64,000 nucleotides of DNA, taken from assembly GCF_003313385.1 (NCBI RefSeq), contig NZ_QMHN01000002.1, positions 568,603 through 632,602 of the forward strand, given 5' to 3'. This document shows, piece after piece, positions 42,846 through 50,390 of this stretch. This DNA is from Pedobacter chitinilyticus. Its GTDB lineage: Bacteria > Bacteroidota > Bacteroidia > Sphingobacteriales > Sphingobacteriaceae. A program made the translations under genes and the position numbers. The notes beneath the pieces were generated by a model that did not search any database, was not told the DNA's origin, and worked only from the letters and a program-made list of their open reading frames with translations. Each line of letters opens with the position of its first letter. Positions within the stretch are counted from its first letter, which is position 1.

Positions 42846-44426
42846 TTATTTCACCTCAATACCAAAAACAGCTTCGGCTAAGCCAATTTCATCTGGCGAA
42901 TAAGGCAATGCATATTTCACCCCCATTTCATCGAATTTTTTACCTGTAGAATTACCAATGGCAACTACTTTTTGCTCTGGCTCCAATAGGTTTTCCACGA
43001 AATAGGCATCCACATTGCTTGGACTAGTGAAAATCAATACCTCTGCCGATGAACCATCCACGTTTTCTTCCATTACCGTTTCGTAAATAGGTAGGTCTAT
43101 CACTTTGGTTGCTGGTGTTAAAAACTTTTGCATGGTTAGTAACGAATCCTGCGCACGAGGGAAAACTACGGTCTGTCCATCTGCCGTTGTAGCAAAATCT
43201 TGCGCAACCTCTTCAATTTCTCCACCTTCACCAACAAAATCAGCGAGGTGACCAAATTTGCGCAATGAGTCTTCCGAACCACGGCCTACTACTCCAAATT
43301 TTACCTTTTTAGGCAATACAGGATTCAATTTAAAGAAATATTCAACACCATTTCTACTGCTAAAAAACACCCAATCAGCATTTTTAAGAAAGAAATCGTC
43401 TAATACATTTACAATCGGGAAAGTACGGATCAATGAACGCCCATCTATTTCGATATTTTGCTTTTCTAATGCTTTACGGAAATAGCTGTTCTCACCCACT
43501 TCTCTTGAAATGAAAACCTTTGCTGGCATCTTTCTATCCTTCGCGTATTTTGCAACAATTTGTTCCGCTAATCCTTCTGTTGAAGCAGCTCTCAAAAACA
43601 ATCTATCTGGAAAATCTTCGTCAGTTTCCGCTTTAGAGGTCCACACTTCAAATTCACCATCTTCTTTTCTACAGAAACAGCCCAAAGGCATGTGGCAACC
43701 ACCTTCAAAAAGGTTTAGCACTTTACGTTCTACAGCAATCTCTTCTACCGTTGCGGCATCATTTATTTTTTGAAGCTCATTGAAAAGCTCCGCATCATTT
43801 TCTCTGATTTGAATAGCCAAAGCACCTTGAGCAGGCGCTGGAACAATCTCCGTAGGATCGATTACCTCTACATGAAATTCGCTCAAATCTAACCCCAAAC
43901 GGTTCACACCAGCTCTTGCCAAAACAATTGCATCGTAATCTTCATCACGTAGCTTTTGGATACGAGTTGGAACGTTGCCTCGCAAATCCTCAATATTCAA
44001 ATCGGGCCTTAGTGCTAAAAGTTGTGCCTTACGACGATTGGAAGAGGTACCCACCATTGCTCCTTTTTTCAAAGAAAGTTTATGGCTCACATCTACACAA
44101 TCTTTCAAGATCAGGAGTAACTCTGCCGGATCTTCTCTTTCGGGTACCGCAGCAATAATTAACCCAGGAGGATTAGTCGTTGGCAAATCCTTGTGCGAGT
44201 GAACGGCAATATCAATAGTGCCATTCATCAACTCTTCTTCTAATTCCTTTGTGAAAAAACCTTTACCTTCTAGCTTATCTAGCCTTAGATTGAGGATTTT
44301 ATCGCCCTGCGTTTTAATGATTTTCAGTTCTGCCTCAATGCCAATACTGGCTAATCTGTCCTTAGTGTAATTGGCTTGCCAAAGAGCCAAATCACTACCG
44401 CGTGTTCCGATAATTACTTTCTTCAC
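42846..44426 (-). CDS. hemC: Hydroxymethylbilane synthase fused to uroporphyrinogen-III synthase
   Basis: A 526-residue bifunctional protein. Residues 1-300 are HemC: IIGTRGSDLALWQANY, AVHSHKDLPT with the catalytic Asp region, GTSSNRRKAQLLALRPDL, and the dipyrromethane-anchoring Cys in EGGCHMPLGCF. From about 303 a HemD domain follows (AKVFISREVGENSYFRKALE; DWVFFSSRNGVEYFF; VLIFTSPSNVDAYF). One chain therefore polymerises four porphobilinogens and closes the ring to uroporphyrinogen III, the substrate of hemE in the same cluster. Such fusions are known in several Bacteroidota; no separate hemD is present here. Confidence 0.93.
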   Translation of the reverse strand: MKKVIIGTRGSDLALWQANYTKDRLASIGIEAELKIIKTQGDKILNLRLDKLEGKGFFTKELEEELMNGTIDIAVHSHKDLPTTNPPGLIIAAVPEREDPAELLLILKDCVDVSHKLSLKKGAMVGTSSNRRKAQLLALRPDLNIEDLRGNVPTRIQKLRDEDYDAIVLARAGVNRLGLDLSEFHVEVIDPTEIVPAPAQGALAIQIRENDAELFNELQKINDAATVEEIAVERKVLNLFEGGCHMPLGCFCRKEDGEFEVWTSKAETDEDFPDRLFLRAASTEGLAEQIVAKYAKDRKMPAKVFISREVGENSYFRKALEKQNIEIDGRSLIRTFPIVNVLDDFFLKNADWVFFSSRNGVEYFFKLNPVLPKKVKFGVVGRGSEDSLRKFGHLADFVGEGGEIEEVAQDFATTADGQTVVFPRAQDSLLTMQKFLTPATKVIDLPIYETVMEENVDGSSAEVLIFTSPSNVDAYFVENLLEPEQKVVAIGNSTGKKFDEMGVKYALPYSPDEIGLAEAVFGIEVK

Positions 44427-44586
44427 TTTGTATTAAGATTTTGCGCTAAAATAAGAAAATTTGACGATGTGAGGGTTTGAGAATATGATAATTCGATGAT
44501 TTGAATAATGAAATGTACAATTGGCCTCGACAGACTCAATCCGACAATAACATTGGACTATAAGACTTTTCCGACTTGCAGACTAT

Positions 44587-45813
44587 TTAACTGTTTTTAA
44601 CCAGAATTTCCTTAGCCATTACCATAGGTACGCTAATGTATTTTTTTTCCATGTAGCTAATCACCTGTTCTAAAATGGCTTTTGCTTCATCATCAAGAGA
44701 GTTGATTTCCTCCGCAAATACGGTATTCACTGCTTTTTCTTTAATCTCTTTGATTTTTTTGGGAACTTCGCTCATAGCCAATTCAACACGACGTTGACGC
44801 AACACGGCTTCAAATTCTCTGATATTTTCTTCAATGATGTGCTCTGCATTCACCAACTCGTCGTAACGCTCTTGGATATTTTTACGGGCCACTTCTTTTA
44901 GGGATTCTACTTCGATGTAGTGGATAGGAAAGTTTTCACGAACTTCTAAAGCAGTATCATTTGGCACGGCTAAGTCTACAATTACTTTCTTTCCTGTTTC
45001 GCCATTAAGCAAACTGTTATAAATCTCAGTCGTTAAAATAGGCTCTGTTGCTCCTGTACAGGTAATAATCACATCAAAACCTTCTTTATAATTTGCCAGT
45101 TCAGTAAGTGGATAGGCTTTACCATTCAACTCATTAGCCAAAGATTCTGCTTTTTCTAACGTTCTGTTGAATACTGAAAAATTAGAGTATTTATGTTTTT
45201 TAAGATATTGGGCAATGTTATTATTGGTTTCGCCTGCACCAATGATTAGCAAGCGAGAATTGCCGCACATATTCAGTTCACGAAGTTTTCTGTAGGCTAG
45301 AGAAACTACTGAAACTGGATTTCTTGAAATGTTGGTGTGTGTATAAACCTCTTTGGCTGTTTTCACCACTCGGTTCATGATCATGCGCATGTAATCGCCA
45401 GTGAATCCCGCTTTTTGGCAAGCATCGTAAGCTTTGCGCACTTGTGCTAAAATTTCCTTTTCACCAACTACTAAACTTTCTAACGAACAAGAAGTACGCA
45501 GTAAGTGGTTAAATGCTTCTTCTTTTTCGTAAGTAGAAACATTTTTGATGAAATTTTCCATGTATTCTTCTGGAAGCCCCATATCCAATACATGCAAAAA
45601 TCTAGAGATAAAAGATTTGTCTAACTCGGCTGCAGCGGTAAAAACAAATTCTACACGATTACAAGTACCAACGTAGAATATCTCTTTGATATTCAGCTCA
45701 GACTGGATATTCCTCAACCTATCATCCAACGTTTGCTCACAGATAACCAATTTCCCTAATGACTTTAGGTCAATTTGCTTATGTGTAAATGCAATAATCT
45801 TTAAATATTCCAA
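44587..45813 (-). CDS. hemA: Glutamyl-tRNA reductase
   Basis: A 408-residue HemA. The start is TTG (45811-45813); no in-frame ATG is nearby. GTCNRVEFVF holds the nucleophilic Cys (about residue 50), SCSLESLVVGEKEILAQVR the glutamate-binding region, and LLIIGAGETNNNIAQYLKKH the NADPH-binding Rossmann motif; a C-terminal dimerisation helix ends the chain. It reduces glutamyl-tRNA to glutamate-1-semialdehyde, the first committed step of heme synthesis. The lantibiotic dehydratase at 7346-10081 would draw on the same charged tRNA. It heads the cluster. Confidence 0.96.
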   Translation of the reverse strand: MEYLKIIAFTHKQIDLKSLGKLVICEQTLDDRLRNIQSELNIKEIFYVGTCNRVEFVFTAAAELDKSFISRFLHVLDMGLPEEYMENFIKNVSTYEKEEAFNHLLRTSCSLESLVVGEKEILAQVRKAYDACQKAGFTGDYMRMIMNRVVKTAKEVYTHTNISRNPVSVVSLAYRKLRELNMCGNSRLLIIGAGETNNNIAQYLKKHKYSNFSVFNRTLEKAESLANELNGKAYPLTELANYKEGFDVIITCTGATEPILTTEIYNSLLNGETGKKVIVDLAVPNDTALEVRENFPIHYIEVESLKEVARKNIQERYDELVNAEHIIEENIREFEAVLRQRRVELAMSEVPKKIKEIKEKAVNTVFAEEINSLDDEAKAILEQVISYMEKKYISVPMVMAKEILVKNS

Positions 45814-45843
45814 AATGGTTAGCCCCTAGTTATTTTAGCGCAA

Positions 45844-45851
45844 CAAAAGTA
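45844..45851 (-). promoter_or_regulatory. -7 element of hemA
   Basis: TACTTTTG on the minus strand matches TAnnTTTG exactly, 30 nt upstream of the TTG start. No clear -33 TTG at the expected distance. Confidence 0.4.
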
Positions 45852-46040
45852 ATAACGCAATTGAGCTTATCTGTCATTATGCTGTAATTTAGGCTAATTT
45901 AGAACGGTTTTAAATTAATGAAAGCTAAAAAGTTGCACGTAAAAAACGCGAAAACATGTGGTTAAAGCAATCTAAAACGTCATTTATTTTGTTATTACGT
46001 AGAGAAACTCAATATTTGAAATGCATTAAAACCTTTAGCT

Positions 46041-46865
46041 ATGCGCAACGAACTTTTTTCACTGATAGGAGCCGCGGGCAAACCTATATTTGGAGATTTA
46101 ACTTACGACGAGAACAACACCAATACGCCCATCATCATTTTCATTCATGGCTTTAAAGGATTTAAGGATTGGGGTGCGCATCATTTGGCGGCTCGTTACT
46201 TTGTACAAAACGGCTATCGCTACCTTAAATTTAACCTCTCACACAGTGGTGTCACTGCAGAAAAACCAACTGATGTGACCGATATGGATGCCTTTGCTTC
46301 CAACACTTTCAGCAAGGAACTGTTAGATGTGGATATTGTGATTAGCCATGCGGTAAAATATCTTGGTGTGAGCGAGGTGTATTTGATTGGTCATAGCCGT
46401 GGTGGAGGTTTAAGCATATTACAAGCCGCTACCAATCCTCATGTTAAAGGATTAATTACTTGGAGTGCCATTGCCGATTTTAGTAGCTTGTGGAAAAAGG
46501 AACAGGAAAAAGAGTGGAAAGAAAAAGGTAAGATCGAGGTTGTAAATGCACGTACTAAAGAGAAAATGCCTTTGAACATTAGTCTATTGGAAGATTTTGA
46601 AGATAATAAAGACAAATTGGATATTTTAGCTGCAGCCAAACGGATCAATATTCCTTGGCTCATTGTACAAGGTGATGATGATGTAAACGTTCCTTTTGCT
46701 ACGGCAGAGAAATTGGCCAATACTAACCCAGCGAGCAGACTGGCAAAAATTGAGGGAGCCAATCATGTATATGGTGCTTTACACCCTTATCCTGGTGAAA
46801 CCTTGCCACCGCAGCTATTTGAAGTTTGCGAAAAGAGTTTGAAGTTTTTAAATAGCATCTCTTGA
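46041..46865 (+). CDS. Alpha/beta hydrolase
   Basis: A 274-residue alpha/beta hydrolase without a signal peptide. The oxyanion region is IIFIHGFKGFKDWGAHHLAA, the nucleophile elbow GHSRGGG (Ser about residue 117), the acid in VQGDDDVNVPFATAEKLA and the His in IEGANHVYG. Helical lid between. Related proteins are esterases or serine aminopeptidase-like hydrolases; the substrate is unknown. It is divergent from hemA and 10 bp before a lipoprotein gene, likely cotranscribed. Confidence 0.88.
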   Translation: MRNELFSLIGAAGKPIFGDLTYDENNTNTPIIIFIHGFKGFKDWGAHHLAARYFVQNGYRYLKFNLSHSGVTAEKPTDVTDMDAFASNTFSKELLDVDIVISHAVKYLGVSEVYLIGHSRGGGLSILQAATNPHVKGLITWSAIADFSSLWKKEQEKEWKEKGKIEVVNARTKEKMPLNISLLEDFEDNKDKLDILAAAKRINIPWLIVQGDDDVNVPFATAEKLANTNPASRLAKIEGANHVYGALHPYPGETLPPQLFEVCEKSLKFLNSIS

Positions 46866-46875
46866 TGATCTTCAA

Positions 46876-47439
46876 ATGAAAAAACACTATTTCATCTTCC
46901 TCTTATTAGCCACTTTTTGCTTCTCTTGCGGTCATCCCAGTGGTCAACCTGCCATAAAAGATACCACTGCTGTTGTTAGCTTGGCTACTGACACTTCCGT
47001 TCAAAAATCCCTTACCGACACTTCCTTAAATTTTAATGAAGAGGAGGCATATGCCAATTATGAAGTAATTGTTATCGATACCGATAACAGCTACCAATTG
47101 TTAAACCAAAAAATGTTTTCCCTGAAAGACAAACTAGGGATGACCATAGACTCCATGGGAAGGTACTATAATAAACAGAAGGACCTGATTGTGCTTCCCG
47201 ACAATGATGAGGACGAAATGTATGCGGGCGAATATTTTCCAAGAAGGGAATTATCAAAAACCTTGAGCTTAGAATATATGAACCAATACTCACCTTCTTC
47301 AAAACCTAAAACCATTGGCATTATTGCAGGTATTTATGCCAATGCTTTGGAAGCGGATAGCGCCTTTGTGGCAGTTAAGCAGGTGGTACCAAAAGCCTTC
47401 AAACTTCAGTCTAAAATATACATTGGCTGTATGCACTAA
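46876..47439 (+). CDS. Lipoprotein of unknown function
   Basis: A 187-residue protein with a lipoprotein signal: MKKHYFIFLLLATFCFSC, lipobox CFSC, mature Cys18. A Ser/Thr-rich linker (about 19-55) follows, then a folded part with NYEVIVIDTDNSYQLLNQKM, YNKQKDLIVLPDNDEDEM and FKLQSKIYIGCMH. The last half resembles SPOR-like betaalphabeta patterns in other Bacteroidota lipoproteins (IGIIAGIYANALEADSAF), but this is only a pattern. It lies between the hydrolase and yjbQ genes. Confidence 0.75.
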   Translation: MKKHYFIFLLLATFCFSCGHPSGQPAIKDTTAVVSLATDTSVQKSLTDTSLNFNEEEAYANYEVIVIDTDNSYQLLNQKMFSLKDKLGMTIDSMGRYYNKQKDLIVLPDNDEDEMYAGEYFPRRELSKTLSLEYMNQYSPSSKPKTIGIIAGIYANALEADSAFVAVKQVVPKAFKLQSKIYIGCMH

Positions 47440-47448
47440 ATTTAACTT

Positions 47449-47871
47449 ATGCATTTTTTACAGAAATTAATACGCTTAAGGGCCCGCAGCAGGGGCTTTC
47501 ATTTGGTAACAGATGAAATTTTGCAAGCCCTTCCCGAATTAAGAAACATTAAAGCTGGAATGTTACAGGTGTTTATACAGCACACTTCGGCTTCGCTAAC
47601 CATTAACGAAAATGCCGACCCAACGGTAAGGGCTGATTTTGAAACTTGGATGAACAAAGCGGTTCCTGAAGGCGACCCTGACTATTTGCATGACTACGAA
47701 GGTGACGATGACATGCCCGCTCATATCAAATCATCGTTAATGGGCGCTTCGGTTTTAATCCCTATAACCAACGGACATTTAAACCTTGGAACTTGGCAGG
47801 GCATTTACCTTTGCGAACACCGAAACCATGGCGGCAGTAGGAACGTGGTGATTAGTGCTTGGGGCAATTAA
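47449..47871 (+). CDS. YjbQ family protein (UPF0047)
   Basis: A 140-residue YjbQ. FIQHTSASLTINENADPTVR and MPAHIKSSLMGASVLIPITN are the family signatures, and GTWQGIYLCEHRNHGG is the conserved His-rich end that binds a metal or phosphate. Members are reported to have weak thiamine-phosphate synthase activity; the physiological role is unsettled. The 3' end overlaps the convergent response regulator gene by 4 bp. Confidence 0.92.
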   Translation: MHFLQKLIRLRARSRGFHLVTDEILQALPELRNIKAGMLQVFIQHTSASLTINENADPTVRADFETWMNKAVPEGDPDYLHDYEGDDDMPAHIKSSLMGASVLIPITNGHLNLGTWQGIYLCEHRNHGGSRNVVISAWGN

Positions 47872-48587
47872 GCAGTCTGCAAACACTTTAAGGCTTGTTG
47901 TTTGTAGTTTCTGCCTATGGGCAATTCCTTACCTAAAATCTCCACAGCATAGGTGTAGTAGCTTTCTACTTTTTGGACGCTAATGATAAAAGATTTATGG
48001 ATCCTGCAAAATTGGTCTTCGGGCAGCAGTTCTTCTAAAATTGATATCTTCTGTTTGCTCACCAACACTTTATCTCCTAAAATTACTTTTACATAATCTT
48101 TAATGCTTTCAATCCAATAAATATCCTTCACATTTACTTTAACTGTTTTCCTGTCTACTTTTAAGTATAAGAACTTATTGACATCATTGGTTGCATTAAT
48201 TTCGGGCACTAGTAAACTTTGTTTTCTTGCTCCTAGGGTTGCTAGGGTTTTATCCATTGCTTTAAGAAAACGGTTAAACGGGATAGGTTTAAGTAAATAA
48301 TCTGCTGCATCTAGCTCAAAACCGTCTACCGCATATTCACTGAAAGCAGTTGTAAAAATCACCTTTGGAGGATTTTTAAGACTTTTCAAAAGTTCAATGC
48401 CATTAATCCCAGGCATTTTCACATCTAAAAACATCAAGTCAATGTGCTTTTGCTGTAGGGTATGAAATGCCTGAATCCCGTCATTGCAAGTGGCCACCAC
48501 TTCAACTTCTGGAAAGCTATCCAAATATTTAGCAATCACTTCTATGGCGTGTGGTTCGTCATCAACAATTACAGCTTTAATCTTCAT
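47868..48587 (-). CDS. LytTR response regulator
   Basis: A 239-residue regulator of the same class as that at 5208-5927. The receiver has IVDDEPHAIEVI, phospho-Asp in DLMFLDVKMPGING and Lys in YLLKPIPFNRF. The LytTR domain covers about residues 135-235 (FLYLKVDRKTVKVNVKDIYW; FCRIHKSFIISVQKVESYY; LPIGRNYKQQAL). The kinase gene is 15 bp upstream on the same strand, a normal LytS/LytR operon. Target genes unknown. Confidence 0.93.
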   Translation of the reverse strand: MKIKAVIVDDEPHAIEVIAKYLDSFPEVEVVATCNDGIQAFHTLQQKHIDLMFLDVKMPGINGIELLKSLKNPPKVIFTTAFSEYAVDGFELDAADYLLKPIPFNRFLKAMDKTLATLGARKQSLLVPEINATNDVNKFLYLKVDRKTVKVNVKDIYWIESIKDYVKVILGDKVLVSKQKISILEELLPEDQFCRIHKSFIISVQKVESYYTYAVEILGKELPIGRNYKQQALKCLQTA

Positions 48588-48602
48588 CTTCGTATTACGG
48601 GT

Positions 48603-49688
48603 TTACTCTTGTGATAAATCTATTTTCAGGATTACAGCAAACATATCTTCCTCTTCAAAAATCTTTAACTGATGTTCATCTGGATAAATCAATTCCAAAC
48701 GTCTTTTTACATTTTCCAAGCCTATATTCCCATTCTTCTCCATGAGTGGCCTTGTTTTCTCTGGTTTACTGTTATTGATTTTGAAAGTTAGTGCTTCATT
48801 CTTTATTTCTAATTCGATATTAATCCAAGCTTGTCCTAATTTTTCTCCCGCTCCATGTTTAAAAGCATTTTCTACCAAGGGAAGTAGCAATAAAGGTGCG
48901 ATCTTATACTTTTCTAAATCACCCTCTTTAGTAAAATTGAAATCCAAGCGTTCTTCATATCTCATCTTTTCTAGCAGAATGAAGTTTTCAAGCATCTCTA
49001 TATCCTTCTTCAGGGAGACACTTTCCACATTACATTCATAAAGCATGTATCGTAAAATCTCGGAAAGTCCCATTACAATTTCTGGCGATTTTGGAGAGTT
49101 ATTGAGTGTTAAAGCATACAGATTATTGAGTGTATTGAATAAAAAATGAGGATGGATCTGCGCTTTCAGCAGGTTTAACTCTGCCTGCAAAGCGGCGTGG
49201 TGCCGTTGATACCAAGATTTAAAAAATTTAATGGCTATTGCAAACCACACCACTAAGTTAGCACCCTTAAAAGCATTGAGATAGTATATTACATTAGAAA
49301 ACCTTTCCCATTTACTTCCCTTTACCTTATCCCATTCATAAAATCCTTTGCTTTTTAAAAAAGCATCCAATTGAGGCTCAACCAAAAAAATATCGAAAAG
49401 TCTGGTTACACCAGGCATGATAAACACAAAAAGTAACAATACAATAAAAAACTTAAGATACTTTCGCTTTAGCAGATAACGTGGGATAATAAAATAAGCT
49501 ACAGTATAAAAATACAACATGTGCACTGGCAACAGCATGATATTATTCTGTAAAGCCATGGCCAGACTTTGTTTCTCATATCCATACACAAACGCAGTAA
49601 CCAACCAAGCCATTATCCAAAATGCTACATGGAGCAAAACTCGATGTTTTCGTGTAAATTGTTGCTGAATAACGTTCATCATCTGCAT
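48603..49688 (-). CDS. LytS-type sensor histidine kinase
   Basis: A 361-residue kinase, taking the ATG at 49688; a TTG two codons upstream is less likely. Four or so transmembrane helices fill residues 15-165. The His box is LKAQIHPHFLFNTLNNLYAL, the canonical form, and the N box LLLLPLVENAFKHGAGE; GNIGLENVKRRLELIYPDEH closes the ATPase domain. It pairs with the LytTR regulator downstream. Compared with the kinase at 6161-7216 its motifs are standard, which shows how divergent that one is. Confidence 0.92.
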   Translation of the reverse strand: MQMMNVIQQQFTRKHRVLLHVAFWIMAWLVTAFVYGYEKQSLAMALQNNIMLLPVHMLYFYTVAYFIIPRYLLKRKYLKFFIVLLLFVFIMPGVTRLFDIFLVEPQLDAFLKSKGFYEWDKVKGSKWERFSNVIYYLNAFKGANLVVWFAIAIKFFKSWYQRHHAALQAELNLLKAQIHPHFLFNTLNNLYALTLNNSPKSPEIVMGLSEILRYMLYECNVESVSLKKDIEMLENFILLEKMRYEERLDFNFTKEGDLEKYKIAPLLLLPLVENAFKHGAGEKLGQAWINIELEIKNEALTFKINNSKPEKTRPLMEKNGNIGLENVKRRLELIYPDEHQLKIFEEEDMFAVILKIDLSQE

Positions 49689-49958
49689 TCTCAAAAATAC
49701 ATCTCTTAAGCATTTTTCTATTAAATTTTAGACAAACAACAACGTTGCACCTACAAACGACATGCAAGAGCAATCCAATTATAAGATACTGAGGATAAGT
49801 AGCATTTGGATAAGCGTAACGGTTGTTGATAATGCCATATGCTGCTTATGGCCAATCTTATTTCTTTAATTGTTAAGCGCTACTAATTTGGTAATCGTAA
49901 ACCAGCGTGAGTTAACACATATTATTAATCAACAATTTACATTAAACTATAAACACAC

Positions 49959-50267
49959 ATGAAAATTTTAGCACTTAATGCATTGCTTTGGTTGTTTGCC
50001 ACAGCAGCATCAGCACAAGAATTAGCACCCACACCAAAGGCTGATTTTGCCAACTGGGTTATTGAAAGCAATGTAAAAACCCCTAAGATATCTACGGTTA
50101 AATTTTACAATGCCAAACAAGAATTGATTTACCAGGAAGTAGTGGAAGGCAAGAGATTGAACGTACGCAAGGAAAAAGTGAAAAAGAAACTGAATGAAAT
50201 ACTAGTTCAATTGGCAGAAAAAAACACCAAAATTAACCAGTATAATTTGGTAGCGTTGAGCCTTTAA
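49959..50267 (+). CDS. Small exported protein of unknown function
   Basis: A 102-residue protein with a signal peptide (MKILALNALLWLFATAASAQ). The mature part has a strand-rich middle (KISTVKFYNAKQELIYQEVV) and a basic helix (KRLNVRKEKVKKKLNEIL). Such short exported proteins are common in Bacteroidota and uncharacterised. It is followed 18 bp later by the structured element at 50286-50390. Confidence 0.7.
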   Translation: MKILALNALLWLFATAASAQELAPTPKADFANWVIESNVKTPKISTVKFYNAKQELIYQEVVEGKRLNVRKEKVKKKLNEILVQLAEKNTKINQYNLVALSL

Positions 50268-50285
50268 GCAACGTAATGAGTTAAG

Positions 50286-50390
50286 GAGGATGCGTTAAAC
50301 CAAACAACCTAAACTGTTCTACTAGGAATGATATTGTTTAGCTAAGCGTTAAAGATACCAAATCAACACTTATGGTGGCATCCTCTTTTT
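50286..50390 (+). ncRNA. Structured RNA element or long-loop terminator
   Basis: GAGGATGC (50286-50293) pairs with GCATCCTC (50378-50385), followed at once by five Ts. Inside, CTAAAC (50309-50314) pairs with GTTTAG (50336-50341), and GCGTTAAA occurs twice (50292-50299 and 50346-50353). An 84-nt loop is too long for a simple terminator. It could be a small RNA ending in its own terminator, or a folded 3' UTR. Confidence 0.35.

Noticed and set aside
49762..49869. 35-codon hydrophobic ORF with two adjacent Cys (MQEQSNYKILRISS...)
   Set aside because: No conservation evidence, no good leader, and short; left out although a small membrane peptide cannot be excluded.
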